Notes under the pieces: model-generated | What the model was told of the DNA's origin: nothing | The model's input: the letters and a program-made list of their open reading frames with translations, nothing else | Databases searched by the model: none | Assembly: GCF_023100805.1 (NCBI RefSeq) | Contig: NZ_CP095855.1 | Location: 4,133,001-4,197,000, forward strand | Origin: Chitinophaga filiformis | GTDB lineage: Bacteria; Bacteroidota; Bacteroidia; Chitinophagales; Chitinophagaceae | Reading direction: 5' to 3' | DNA: 64,000 bases | In this document: positions 42,260-53,100 of the stretch, piece by piece | How positions within the stretch are numbered: the first letter of the stretch is position 1 | How the letters are laid out: every line of letters starts with the position of its first letter | Program-made: the position numbers and the translations under genes

Positions 42260-45200
42260 ATGAAAAAAGTTCTCTTGCTTATCTCCTGGTTATCAGGAAT
42301 AGCACCTGTAACGTTCTATGCTCAATCTCCCTCCGATCCTGTAATTAATTCTACACTCACCGGTATTGTACTTGACAGTAAAACGGCCAGCCCCATTATT
42401 GGCGCCTTAGTCAGAATTAAAGGCACCACCAACCAGGTGTTGACCGACGCGAAAGGAAATTTTCGGTTTAAAACAGGCCAGAAGCTGCCATACATTATAG
42501 AAGCCGTTTTCATAGGCTATAAAAAGCAGGAGATCCAGGCGGATGGTGCTCCGCTGAAGATCCTCCTGCAGGAAAATGAAAGTCAGTTGAATGAAGTCGT
42601 TGTGGTGGGATATGGCACACAGCGTAAAAGTGATATCACCGGATCGGTGGCCAGCGTTTCCAAGGTGTTACTGGCCCAACCTGCTGCTGCATTCGACAAT
42701 CTGCTACAGGGCAGCGTACCGGGGGTTGCTGTAACACAGAGCTCCGGACAGCCTGGAAGCACCGCTACCATCCGCGTACGTGGTGGAAACTCTATCAGCT
42801 TCGGGAATGCGCCCTTATATGTGATAGACGGTTTTATTGTCTATAATAACAATGATTATGCAAATACAGGCGCTTCCAATGGTTCAGGCGTCAATGCACT
42901 CTCAACCATCAACCCCAGCGATATCGCTTCTATTGAAGTGTTGAAAGATGCTGCTGCAACCGCTATCTACGGCTCCCGCGGAGCAAATGGTGTGATCATC
43001 ATCACTACTAAAAGAGGTCGCCGGGGCCACGATGAAGTGAGCTATAGCACATATGCCGGTACGCAGCAGGTAAGAAAAAAGCTGGACCTGCTGAATGCAA
43101 AACAGTGGGGTGAGCTCGTAAATGATATTAACGTGAGTACCGGAAGCGCTAAAACATACAATGAGGCTGATCTTGCCGCACTTGGTAAAGGTTCCGACTG
43201 GCAAAGCGCGGCGCTCAGGAAAAAAGCATTACAGAACCATGAACTTTCCTTTTCAGGAGGAGATGAGAAGTCGAGGTACCTTATTTCTGCCAACTACTTC
43301 GATCAGGGAGGTATTATCATCAATACGGGGTTTAAACGTTACTCAGGCCGTGTGAACTATGAACGTACGGTATCAGACAGGCTGAAACTCGCTACCAACA
43401 TATTCGGTAGCCAGTCAATAGAGGACAAGTTATATGGCAATGCGTACAACAGCCTTAATTTCCAGAGTACAGCCTTTGCCAATCTGTTACAGGTATCACC
43501 GGTGGCGAAGATCCGGAATGAGGATGGCAGCTACAATACAAGCAGTCCCTATTCCTCCATTCCAACTAACCCGATCCAGGATTTTCAGTCTACGATCAAT
43601 AAAACCTACCTGAGAAGGATATTAGCCAATACCTCACTGGAATATAAACTGCTGACAGAACTCACGCTGAAAGTAACAGGTGGGGCAGACCTCCTCAATA
43701 CAAAACAGAATTATTATTCGCCCGGTTATGCCGGTTCACCCGGCGGCAGCGCTACGGGGTATGCCGCAGGGGGATACGCGTCTGTCGGTAATCTGAGCGC
43801 TACCACCTGGATCAATGAGAACACGCTGACCTACGATCATGCCTTCGGTGAAACACATTTCCTGAACGTACTGGCCGGGTATACCATGCAGCATCAGAAG
43901 GATGAATCGGCCGTGGCGAGTGCGCAGAAATTTCCCAATGACCTTACTTCCTTTAATAACCTGAACTATGCCAGTACGCCGGTATTATCTGTTTCCGACG
44001 GACATGAGTCTTCACTGAATTCCTACCTGGCCAGGGTGAATTATTCCTATCAGCACAAATACAATTTTACGCTGTCATTACGCGCCGATGGATCCTCCAG
44101 GCTGGGAGCAAACAATCGTTGGGGATATTTTCCCTCTATTGGCTTTTCCTGGAATGCGGGAAAGGAGGTGTTTGCTGAACGATGGGGCAGTACTGTCAGC
44201 GATCTGAAGCTCCGCCTGTCTGCCGGCAGAACAGGTAATTCTGAAGTACCGCCATATAGCTCACTCGCGGCACTGTCGCCAACAAACTATTATTTCAACG
44301 GAGCCCTGGTAACGGGCATCGCTCCCGTGCAGATCGCTAATCCCGACCTGAAATGGGAAACAACTACACAGTACAATGGCGGTATCGACTTTGGCCTGGT
44401 CAATAAACGTATCAATGTGTCGTTTGATGCCTATTATAAGAAGACGACAGACCTGCTCCTTAACGTTCCCTTCCCGCTGTATACAGGATATGCCAGCGTT
44501 TTACAAAATGTAGGCAGTGTAGAAAATAAGGGCTGGGAACTAAGTGTTACCTCCGACAATATCAAGGGAAAGGATTTTAACTGGAAATCAACATTGGTGC
44601 TGGCTGCCAACAGGAATAGAATAATAAACCTGGGTAATGGTACTGACTATTATTTCCCGCTGGCGCCTACCGGGTATGTTTCTCCGGTGATCGTAAAAGT
44701 AGGACTGCCTGTTGCAACCTTCTGGGGATATAACACTAATGGCCTGATCACAAAAGAAGATCTGCAGAAGGGCATACCTGTGCTGACAGGTGTTTCCCAG
44801 CAGGTGGGCGATACGAAGTATGTGGATACCAATGGAGATGGGTTGATCACTACGGCCGACAAGCATAATCTCGGTAGCGCACAACCGAAGCTGACATTCG
44901 GTTTCACCAATACCCTCAACTATAAGGCCTTCGACCTGTCATTTGTTTTCCAGGGCAGTTATGGCAACAAGATATTCAACTTCCTCCAGCAGAAACTGGA
45001 AATACCTACACTATCGCTGAATGCTTCGGCTGTATTGCTGGACCGCTACAGTGATGCTAATCCGGAGGGAAAAGTGGCCAGGGCAACCAATGCACCGGTA
45101 GCCCAGGTAACCGATCGTTATGTAGAGAATGGGTCCTTTGTAAAGCTCAAGAATCTTTCCCTGGGTTATAGTCTCCCGGGAGGCGTACTGGAGAAGATCC

Positions 45201-45376
45201 ATGCGAAACAATTGCGGATCTACATAACAGCGCAGAACATACTGACATGGACCGATTATTCGGGTCTGGATCCTGAGGTGAACTTCTATGACAATGATAA
45301 CACCAAGCAGGGAATTGACTATGGCGCCTACCCAAGCTCCAAAAGTTTCCTGGCCGGCTTAAGTGTTACATTCTGA
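42260..45376 (+). CDS. SusC/RagA TonB-dependent transporter (sulfatase locus)
   Basis: This 1038-aa outer-membrane transporter has a signal peptide (MKKVLLLISWLSGIAPVTFY), a carboxypeptidase-regulatory domain (LTGIVLDSKTASPIIGALVR), the TonB-plug junction LNEVVVVGYGTQRKSDITGS and the SusC signature IEVLKDAAATAIYGSRGANG. The barrel ends SSKSFLAGLSVTF. It has no STN domain, so it is not driven by a FecR partner, and no regulator lies beside it. The SusD gene follows by 46 bp. The cargo is probably a sulfated compound, judged only from the sulfatase gene downstream. Confidence 0.95.
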   Translation: MKKVLLLISWLSGIAPVTFYAQSPSDPVINSTLTGIVLDSKTASPIIGALVRIKGTTNQVLTDAKGNFRFKTGQKLPYIIEAVFIGYKKQEIQADGAPLKILLQENESQLNEVVVVGYGTQRKSDITGSVASVSKVLLAQPAAAFDNLLQGSVPGVAVTQSSGQPGSTATIRVRGGNSISFGNAPLYVIDGFIVYNNNDYANTGASNGSGVNALSTINPSDIASIEVLKDAAATAIYGSRGANGVIIITTKRGRRGHDEVSYSTYAGTQQVRKKLDLLNAKQWGELVNDINVSTGSAKTYNEADLAALGKGSDWQSAALRKKALQNHELSFSGGDEKSRYLISANYFDQGGIIINTGFKRYSGRVNYERTVSDRLKLATNIFGSQSIEDKLYGNAYNSLNFQSTAFANLLQVSPVAKIRNEDGSYNTSSPYSSIPTNPIQDFQSTINKTYLRRILANTSLEYKLLTELTLKVTGGADLLNTKQNYYSPGYAGSPGGSATGYAAGGYASVGNLSATTWINENTLTYDHAFGETHFLNVLAGYTMQHQKDESAVASAQKFPNDLTSFNNLNYASTPVLSVSDGHESSLNSYLARVNYSYQHKYNFTLSLRADGSSRLGANNRWGYFPSIGFSWNAGKEVFAERWGSTVSDLKLRLSAGRTGNSEVPPYSSLAALSPTNYYFNGALVTGIAPVQIANPDLKWETTTQYNGGIDFGLVNKRINVSFDAYYKKTTDLLLNVPFPLYTGYASVLQNVGSVENKGWELSVTSDNIKGKDFNWKSTLVLAANRNRIINLGNGTDYYFPLAPTGYVSPVIVKVGLPVATFWGYNTNGLITKEDLQKGIPVLTGVSQQVGDTKYVDTNGDGLITTADKHNLGSAQPKLTFGFTNTLNYKAFDLSFVFQGSYGNKIFNFLQQKLEIPTLSLNASAVLLDRYSDANPEGKVARATNAPVAQVTDRYVENGSFVKLKNLSLGYSLPGGVLEKIHAKQLRIYITAQNILTWTDYSGLDPEVNFYDNDNTKQGIDYGAYPSSKSFLAGLSVTF

Positions 45377-45422
45377 TAATTGCGCCTGCATAAAACAGTC
45401 CTGTTTTTTAATATTCAATACA

Positions 45423-46883
45423 ATGACCAGATTATATCCGATGCTATTGATCGCCGGAGTGCTGATGGCCTCCTGCAATAAATTAGATGAATCGCCATCC
45501 TCTCTTATCACGGCTTCGCAGTTTTACAAAACACAGGCAGATGCCCTTGCTGCTGTATCTGCGATATACAGCACTTTGAACACAGACGCAGCGGGTGACT
45601 TTCCCATGTATGGCAGAAACCTGAACCTTTTAACAGGGAATGCAAGCGACGACCAGGTGTTCAGTCCGTCGAACACCAACACGGACGTACGTGCCTTAGG
45701 TACAGCCACCTATGTGGCGGCCAATGACCGGGTGAAGAAGAACTGGCAGCAGCATTATTTTGGGATCAGCCGGGCAAATATTGCGATTGACAATATTCCG
45801 TCAATCGACTTTGATACCACCACGAGGGCAAGGCTGGTGAGAGAAGCTAAGTTCCTGCGCGGATTGCTGTATTTCAATATTGTGCGTTTCTGGGGAGATG
45901 CACCGCTTATCCTGCATGATCCTTCTTCTATCGATGTAAATGCACAAAAGGTGAAACGGGCGCCGAAAGACAGTGTATATGCCCAGATCATTGCCGATCT
46001 GACAGCCGCTACACTGTTGCCAAAAACATATACAGGGGCAGATATCGGGCGTGCCACCAGCGGGGCTGCACACGCATTGCTGGCGAAGGTGTATGTGACC
46101 CGCAGGGAATGGAGTAAAGCGTTGGCCGAGATCAATGAAGTGACCAACGGTGGGTATGGCTATGCTTTATTCGAGAATTACCTGGATGCCTTTCAGCAGA
46201 AAACAAAGAATGGTAAGGAGCATATTTTCTCCGTACAGTTTGGAACAAACCTGGGCGCTAAGAATAGTACCCAGTCATTAAGCAGTGGCAATTTTTCTTC
46301 TTTTAATGCCGCTGTTTATCCGGGCGATCTTCCTGCCGACAGTACGCTGTTTCAACTATTTGCAGCAACGGACACACGCAGGGACGTTACATTTTTGACC
46401 CGCATTTACAACGCGGCTACAGGCAACTATGTCATCTTCAGTCCTGCCCGTTTTGCCAAGTTCATAGACTACTCGCTGACGCCGCTGACCAATCAGGCGC
46501 AGAGTGGCATTAACTTCCCTGTGATCAGGTATGCGGATATCCTGTTGCTGAAAGCAGAGGTGCTCAACGAATTGAACAGCGGCCCTACTGCAGATGCTTA
46601 TGCGGCAATTAATGCCGTAAGAGGTCGCGCTAACGTGGGTGGACTGACCACAGGATTGAACCAGGCCGATTTCCGTGATTCCGTCTTCCTGGAAAGAAGG
46701 AAGGAATTTATACAGGAAGGAATGCGCTGGTTTGATCTGTCAAGAAGAGGTGGAAGTTATCTCTACGACGCCTTGAAGAAGATACCTGCAAAAACGGGAG
46801 CTGCATTAAAAGATACGCTTTTCCCAATCCCCCAGTCGGAGATAGACATTAACGGGGAGCTGACCAATAATCCCGGCTGGTAA
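45423..46883 (+). CDS. SusD/RagB-like outer-membrane lipoprotein (sulfatase locus)
   Basis: From the Met at 45423 this 486-aa protein has the lipoprotein signal MTRLYPMLLIAGVLMASC; the frame is open upstream to 45363 but overlaps the SusC end. The SusD core is seen in VREAKFLRGLLYFNIVRFWG, GAAHALLAKVYVTRREWSKA, FPVIRYADILLLKAEVLNEL and ERRKEFIQEGMRWFDLSRRG. It would bind the substrate above the SusC pore. The sulfatase gene follows by 30 bp. Confidence 0.94.
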   Translation: MTRLYPMLLIAGVLMASCNKLDESPSSLITASQFYKTQADALAAVSAIYSTLNTDAAGDFPMYGRNLNLLTGNASDDQVFSPSNTNTDVRALGTATYVAANDRVKKNWQQHYFGISRANIAIDNIPSIDFDTTTRARLVREAKFLRGLLYFNIVRFWGDAPLILHDPSSIDVNAQKVKRAPKDSVYAQIIADLTAATLLPKTYTGADIGRATSGAAHALLAKVYVTRREWSKALAEINEVTNGGYGYALFENYLDAFQQKTKNGKEHIFSVQFGTNLGAKNSTQSLSSGNFSSFNAAVYPGDLPADSTLFQLFAATDTRRDVTFLTRIYNAATGNYVIFSPARFAKFIDYSLTPLTNQAQSGINFPVIRYADILLLKAEVLNELNSGPTADAYAAINAVRGRANVGGLTTGLNQADFRDSVFLERRKEFIQEGMRWFDLSRRGGSYLYDALKKIPAKTGAALKDTLFPIPQSEIDINGELTNNPGW

Positions 46884-46913
46884 TTACATCATCATAAAAA
46901 CTAATTACGCAAC

Positions 46914-48752
46914 ATGAAATTTCTCGTTTTAAGTGCATTAACATTAATGACCGGCTTTGCATTACGGGCACAGCAACCATACCAGGGTACAGTAGGTCGT
47001 ACGCTGGCGGAATCAAAGGAGTGGTGGCCTGCACCAGCGAAACCTCCGGCTGGTTCTCCTAACGTTATCTGGATATTGCTGGACGATGTAGGCTTCGGCG
47101 CTACCAGTACTTTCGGCGGTGTGATCAGCACACCTACATTCGACAGCCTGGCCAATAACGGGCTGCGCTATACTAATTTTCATACAGCTGCTATCTGTGC
47201 GCCTACACGGGCGGCATTGATGACAGGCAGGAACCATCATGCAGTACATATGGGCGGCTTCGCGCATTACTTTTCATCTGCCGGTTTCCCGGGATATGAC
47301 GGGCGGATACCTTCCAGCTCCGGAACAATTGCAGAGATCCTGAAAGAGAACGGATATAACACCTTTGCCGTAGGTAAATACGGGCTCACTCCGGATGAAG
47401 ATACCTCTGACGCAGGGCCTTTTGACCGCTGGCCTTCCGGCAAAGGATTTGAACATTTCTTCGGCTTCCTGGGCTCCGCTACCGATCAATATAAACCGGC
47501 ATTGGTGGAAGATAATGCAAACATCAAACCTGATGGCAGGCATCTCAGTGAGCAGATCACAGATAAGGCTATTAGCTACATTGCCAGGCAGAAGGCTGCT
47601 GCGCCCGATAAGCCTTTCTTCCTGTATTATGCGCCGGCGGCTACCCATTCTCCCCACCAGGTGGCTACAGAATGGAGCGACCGGTATAAGGGAAAATTTG
47701 ACGATGGCTGGGATGCATTCAGAGAGAAAGTCTTCGCTAATCAGAAAAAGCTGGGCATCGTTCCTGCCAACGCAAAATTGCCGGAGAGAAACCCATATAT
47801 ACAGGCCTGGAACGAGCTGAAACCCGATCAGAAAAAACTGTATGCACGCTTTATGGAAGTGTACGCGGGTTACCTGACTTATACAGACTACCAGGTAAGC
47901 CGCGTGGTCAATTACCTGCGATCCATCAACCAGCTGGATAATACCTTAATCTTTGTTGTGATTGGTGACAATGGAGCAAGTAAAGAAGGCTCCCTGGAAG
48001 GAGTGGTGACAGATGCCCATTCTCCCAGGAGGAATAAGACGCTGTCACGCGATTCTGCGAGGTTATTCAATGAGGCACATATAGCGGAGATAGGTACGCC
48101 GGCATCCAGCGCCAATTATCCTTTAGGATGGGCGCAGGCTGCAAACACCCCGTTTAAGTACTGGAAACAGGATGCCAATTCAGAAGGAGGAACGCGGAAC
48201 CCGCTGATCGTATTTTATCCTAAAGGGATCAAAGCCAAAGGTGAAATACGCACACAATATGGATATGTAACAGACCTCTTGCCTACGACCATTGAATTTT
48301 TAGGCATTCCTTTCCCTCAACAGATCAGGGGAATCAAACAGGACAGCCTGCATGGAACTTCCCTGGTCTATTCATTTACTGACGCTAATGCACCATCCCG
48401 GCATACGGAACAGTACTATTATATCTTCGGCTCCAGGGCTATTTACAAAGACGGATGGAAAGCAGGAGCAGCACATCATCCGAATTATGAAGACCTGAAT
48501 GGTTTTTCAGACGCAGGCAAAGCTGTTACAAAAGACTTTGACAAGGATGTATGGGAACTCTATAACCTGAATGATGATTTCAATGAACGGGTAAACCTGG
48601 CAGATAAATATCCGGAGAAACTGGCTGAATTGAAACGCCTCTTCGAGCAGGATGCGAAGAAGTATAACATCTATCCGTTCATCGATTGGGATGATGTGTT
48701 CAAAGCAAGGCTGATCAACTCAAGGAAATTACTCACCGCTGCTCCTAAATGA
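46914..48752 (+). CDS. Arylsulfatase (S1 family, type I), secreted
   Basis: This 612-aa exported enzyme has a signal peptide (MKFLVLSALTLMTGFALRAQ). NVIWILLDDVGFG (Asp57/Asp58) binds the metal, and AAICAPTRAALMTGRNHH contains the sulfatase signature CxPTR with Cys95 as the residue converted to formylglycine. Further metal and sulfate residues fit in VGKYGLTPDE, YYAPAATHSPHQ and IGDNGAS. The form with CAPTR and GRNHH is like the large arylsulfatases (S1_4 group). It would release sulfate from an aryl or alkyl ester after SusCD uptake. The Cys-type sulfatase needs an anaerobic-type or FGE maturase, which is not in this window. Confidence 0.93.
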   Translation: MKFLVLSALTLMTGFALRAQQPYQGTVGRTLAESKEWWPAPAKPPAGSPNVIWILLDDVGFGATSTFGGVISTPTFDSLANNGLRYTNFHTAAICAPTRAALMTGRNHHAVHMGGFAHYFSSAGFPGYDGRIPSSSGTIAEILKENGYNTFAVGKYGLTPDEDTSDAGPFDRWPSGKGFEHFFGFLGSATDQYKPALVEDNANIKPDGRHLSEQITDKAISYIARQKAAAPDKPFFLYYAPAATHSPHQVATEWSDRYKGKFDDGWDAFREKVFANQKKLGIVPANAKLPERNPYIQAWNELKPDQKKLYARFMEVYAGYLTYTDYQVSRVVNYLRSINQLDNTLIFVVIGDNGASKEGSLEGVVTDAHSPRRNKTLSRDSARLFNEAHIAEIGTPASSANYPLGWAQAANTPFKYWKQDANSEGGTRNPLIVFYPKGIKAKGEIRTQYGYVTDLLPTTIEFLGIPFPQQIRGIKQDSLHGTSLVYSFTDANAPSRHTEQYYYIFGSRAIYKDGWKAGAAHHPNYEDLNGFSDAGKAVTKDFDKDVWELYNLNDDFNERVNLADKYPEKLAELKRLFEQDAKKYNIYPFIDWDDVFKARLINSRKLLTAAPK

Positions 48753-48759
48753 TTACCAT

Positions 48760-48876
48760 ATGATAGTACAGGATATTTTACTGCTGATCAGAAAGATCAT
48801 TGTAGGCATAATCATTTTTTTGATACCCTTGTTTATTATCGCTGGCGCCTTGTGGCTGATCCAGCATTGGCTCTGA
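48760..48876 (+). CDS. Small single-span membrane protein (38 aa)
   Basis: An ATG 8 bp after the sulfatase stop opens a 38-codon frame beginning MIVQDILLLIRKIIVGIII and ending AGALWLIQHWL. Two-thirds of it is one long hydrophobic segment with a basic RK pair before it, which predicts a single membrane span. It is read with its neighbours and ends 18 bp before the next small gene. It has no recognised family. Its place in the operon and a complete start and stop support it, but so short a frame could be accidental. Confidence 0.5.
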   Translation: MIVQDILLLIRKIIVGIIIFLIPLFIIAGALWLIQHWL

Positions 48877-48894
48877 CATGAAAATATAATCATC

Positions 48895-49056
48895 ATGAAA
48901 ACAGATAATATCACAAAGCAGCGAATTATCAGGGATGCGCTGATAAGTATTGTGCTGTATGCCTTGCCTGTATTGCTCATGTTGTTATCGTTCAGGATAA
49001 GCGGCGAAAAACCGTGGAAGCAACATCCGCAACCGGCTGTAAAAGCATCGAGATAA
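48895..49056 (+). CDS. Small single-span membrane protein (53 aa)
   Basis: This 53-codon frame starts MKTDNITKQRIIRDALISIV, has one hydrophobic segment (about 14-33, ending ALPVLLMLLSF) and a basic, proline-containing tail (RISGEKPWKQHPQPAVK). It therefore predicts an N-in or C-in anchored peptide. It lies 18 bp after the 38-aa frame and 46 bp before the hydroxylase-like gene. Two such genes in a row in a tight operon are more likely real than not; the function is unknown. Confidence 0.55.
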   Translation: MKTDNITKQRIIRDALISIVLYALPVLLMLLSFRISGEKPWKQHPQPAVKASR

Positions 49057-49102
49057 CATTTTAATACCCGTGCCGGTGTACCGGTGCTTAAAACTTTATC
49101 TA

Positions 49103-50020
49103 ATGTTACATTATATAGAACTGATCTTCACCAACCTGAATGGCTGGGGCCTGCCAGTGATCATGCTGATCATTGGCGTAGTTGAATTCTCCTTCGGACT
49201 ATATGAGAACCACTGGACCAATAATGAAAGGATACTGGACATCGTATGTTTTGTGGTGCCCAGGATCGTTGTACGCCCGCTGATCGCTTACCTGGGTGTA
49301 CTATTATTGCCCACGCTGCTGCCCGATGCAAAGAATATATTCGCCTGGGTACCTTTCTGGTGGGGATTTGCAATTATTGCGGTAGGAGATGACCTGACAC
49401 AATACTGGTATCACCGCCTGCATCACCAGCTGCCCTGGTTATGGCGCTTCCATCGTACACACCATTCGGCTCCCTATATGGGCATGGCAATGGCCAGCAG
49501 GCAGAATATTATCTACACCATCTTCTTTTCACAGATCTATCTGACTACAACCCTGGTATACCTGGGACTTGGATACCCAGTCTTGTTTGTAACAGGCATC
49601 AAAGCCTTGATCACGACCGGGGCACATTCCAGTATCAAATGGGATAAACCCTTCTATACCATCCGCTGGCTAAAACCGGTTGGTTGGGTGATGGAAAGAG
49701 TAATATCTACGCCGGCTACCCATCATGCACATCATGCAGATAGCAGCGATGATGGCGTTGGATATTATAAAGGAAATTTTGGAAATATGTTCTTTATCTG
49801 GGATATCATATTCGGGACCGGGATCATCACCAGGCAGTATCCCAGCGGATATGGCATCAAACACTACAAGCAGGAGGAGTGGTACGCACAATTCCTCTGG
49901 CCTATATTTAAGTCCAGGCGGAAGGGCAGTGAACTGTCTGCCGGAGGCCCGATGGTAGGCGACAGTGTGCCGGTTACACCAGCAATATCAGCTTTACCGG
50001 TTACTGTTGCAGAAGCATAA
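49103..50020 (+). CDS. Fatty acid hydroxylase/sterol desaturase family membrane protein
   Basis: This 305-aa inner-membrane di-iron enzyme begins at the Met at 49103 (MLHYIELIFTNLNGWG); an upstream Met at 49070 adds residues without family character. Four hydrophobic spans surround the His-box ligands: YWYHRLHHQLPWLWRFHRTH continuing HSAP, and ATHHAHHADSSDDGVGYY. It belongs to the superfamily that hydroxylates or desaturates fatty acyl chains, sterols and carotenoids. The last 40 residues are polar and low complexity. It closes the sulfatase operon before a strong terminator. A role in modifying membrane lipids, or an imported sulfated lipid, is possible but unproven. Confidence 0.9.
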   Translation: MLHYIELIFTNLNGWGLPVIMLIIGVVEFSFGLYENHWTNNERILDIVCFVVPRIVVRPLIAYLGVLLLPTLLPDAKNIFAWVPFWWGFAIIAVGDDLTQYWYHRLHHQLPWLWRFHRTHHSAPYMGMAMASRQNIIYTIFFSQIYLTTTLVYLGLGYPVLFVTGIKALITTGAHSSIKWDKPFYTIRWLKPVGWVMERVISTPATHHAHHADSSDDGVGYYKGNFGNMFFIWDIIFGTGIITRQYPSGYGIKHYKQEEWYAQFLWPIFKSRRKGSELSAGGPMVGDSVPVTPAISALPVTVAEA

Positions 50021-50043
50021 ATCTGAAGCCGGATAAAATAAGC

Positions 50044-50077
50044 GCTCCCGGGGGAATATCCTCCGGGAGCTTTTTTT
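50044..50077 (+). terminator. Strong intrinsic terminator of the sulfatase operon
   Basis: GCTCCCGG-GGGAATATCCT-CCGGGAGC is followed by seven T residues, 23 bp after the hydroxylase stop. Confidence 0.9.
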
Positions 50078-50119
50078 AAAATAAAATCGCTATTTTAACC
50101 GCAAATTAGCGCTTACAGA

Positions 50120-53100
50120 ATGCGGTGGACAATGTTGATATGGATGACCATTTCCGTAAATGGTCTCTTTGCTGCTGAACAACCTTTGCGGTATCTAAGT
50201 ATAGAAAATGGGCTTTCCAATAATGCAGTCGTAAATGTTTACCAGGATTATAAAGGTTTCATGTGGTTTGGAACCTACGATGGACTGAACCGGTATGATG
50301 GTTACAAATTCAGGATCTACAGGAACAGGATAGGCGACAGTACTTCTCTTATAGATAACGGTATTTATACAATTGATGGTGATACCGATCATCGGTTATG
50401 GTTGGGCGGGCGAAAAGGGGTAAGCATTTTTGACCCGGTGAATGAGCACTTCTCCGTGGCCAGGAATGCAAGTACCGGCAAGCCTGTGGACGGGAATATC
50501 CATGTCATCAAAGCAGGGAATGATGGCATGGTACTCGTGGGCTCCGAGAGCAGGGGCTTATTGCTGTTCAACAGGCACGCGGCCGCAGGCCGCCAGATAC
50601 CGGTGGATAATAACCTGAATTATGAAGTAACAGGCATAGACTTCAATGCAGACAAGACGGCGGCTTATATATTCGTCCAGGACCTGGGATTGTGTAAATA
50701 TGATTGCGGTAAAGCCCTTATTACAGTCATCAGCCGGGAGCTGAAGCAGGCCAATTGCCTGAAGGTAGATAAAAATGGCGACCTCTGGATCGGGACAGAT
50801 AAGGGACTTTTTAAATATAATGGTACTTACTCGGAAAATTATCTGAAAGAAAAAAGCAAGATCGTTAATCTCTGTTCAGACAGCCAGGGTACACTGTGGG
50901 CAGCTTCCGATGGTCATGGGATATTTGTGGTCAGGAATGGCGAAGCCAGGCATAGCGACTATACATTGAGCAGCAATGCCGTTTACTCCATCTGCGAAGA
51001 CAGGGAAGGCCGTAAGTGGATCGGTACCCTTCGGGGAGGCGTTAATATTATTGATAACCGCCGTAATTTATTTGAACAACACTCCTTTAAGGGAAGTACG
51101 GTAGACAACTTCATTCTTTCTTTTTGCGAAGCAGACGGAAAGAATATATGGATAGGTACAGATGGCGGCGGACTGAAATACTGGAACCGCGAGAACAATA
51201 CTGTTAAGAATTACAACTACGACCCGGGCAACAAACAGGCTATCAGCAGCAATTTTATTACCGGTATGCTGCAGGATTCCTATGGCAATCTGTGGATCGC
51301 TACCTGGTTTGGAGGCATCAACCGGTATAATAGAAACCGGGACGCCTTTGATCACTATGCCTGTTTTAATCCCTTTACCAAAGCTGCAGAGAACAATGTC
51401 TGGGTGATCTATGAAGATGCACAGAAACGATTGTGGGCCAGTACAACAAATAATGGTACCCTGTACACTTTTAACCGTCAGACCGACACTTTTGAGCTTT
51501 TCGACAGGTCGCTGGTAAATATTCAATGCCTGGCGGAAGACCACAAGGGAAACATGTGGGCTGGAAACTATTCCTCGCTGATCAAAGTAGACCGTAATCA
51601 GAAGCAGCACCGCATATTTCCGGTAGGGTATACCGTCCGCACTATCCATGAGGACCGGCGGGGAAACCTGTGGGTAGGTACCGAAGGAGGAGGCTTGTTG
51701 CTCTTCAATGCAACTACCGGTAAGTTCAGGCGTTTCTCCGAAGCGGAAGGGCTGCCGGGCAATACAGTGCTCCGTCTGCTGGAAGACGATAAAGGCGATC
51801 TCTGGATCAGTACCTTCAACGGCCTGACAAAGTTTGACCCGGTACGGTATACCTGCCGCAATTTCTCGCAGACAGACGGATTACAAAGTAACCAGTTCTC
51901 CTTTAATGCCGCCCTGCGACTGAGATCGGGGGAATTCCTTTTCGGAGGTATCAAGGGGTTCAACATCTTCCATCCCGATAGTATCTATGAGCGGAGTAAC
52001 TTTTCGCCTGTTTTCCTGACAGCTATCCGCCTGAATAATGTTCCTGCCGCGCAGAATAGTGACTATATCTCGAAAAGGTCCCTGGAGAACATTGAGGAGA
52101 TCACCGTCCCATATGATAAGGCGGCGGTTTCGCTGGACTTTGTAGCCCTGGAATATACCTCTCCCGATAAGATCGGGTACAGTTACCTGCTGGAAGGCTG
52201 GGATAAGGGCTGGAATGACGCCAGGGAATCCCGCACGGCCAATTACACCCACCTGCCGGAGGGGAATTACAATTTTATGATCAAGGTGACGAATGCTGAC
52301 GGGAAGTGGGGAGATGAACGGCAATTGCTGCGGATCATTGTATTGCCTCCCTGGTACCGCACACCCTGGGCCTATGGCGTTTACATAGCGCTTATCATGG
52401 GGCTCATCTACCTTTATATACAATATAAGTCCCGCCAGGAAAGATTGCGATACGAGATCCGCCTGGCACACCTGGAAAGTGAAAAGGAAAAGGAGATCAA
52501 CGAGAAGAAATTGTCCTTCTTCACGAATATTTCCCACGAATTCCGTACTCCGCTCACGCTGATCATCAATCCGCTGAAAGAGCTGAAAGACAACGAAAAG
52601 CTAGGGGTAGTATACAGGAACGCCCGGCGTTTACTAAGCCTGGTAGACCAGCTGTTATTATTCCGGAGGGCTGACAATGAGGAACTTAAAGTGACTAAGT
52701 TTGATATTACTTCATTATGCGAAGAGGTATTTCTCTGTTTTACCCAACAGGCCGAATCCAGGAATATCCGGTACCGGTTTCTGGCAGATAATAATGGTCC
52801 CCTGGAGATCTATGCCAATTACGAGCAGATAGAGATAGCCTTCTTCAATTTATTGTCAAACGCCTTTAAGTTTACCCCGGATGGGGGAGAGATCTCTTTC
52901 AGTATCCAGCTGACGGCAGGTGGCGTTGATATCGTCCTGAAGGATTCAGGAGCCGGTATCCCCGAGAGCATAGGGAATAGGATATTTGATAAGTTCCAGC
53001 ATGGGGATAGTCATAGCTCAGGGTTTGGGATAGGGCTATACCTGGTGAAGAAATTCATTGAAAATCATAAAGGCAGTGTTTCCTATACCAGCAAGGTCAA

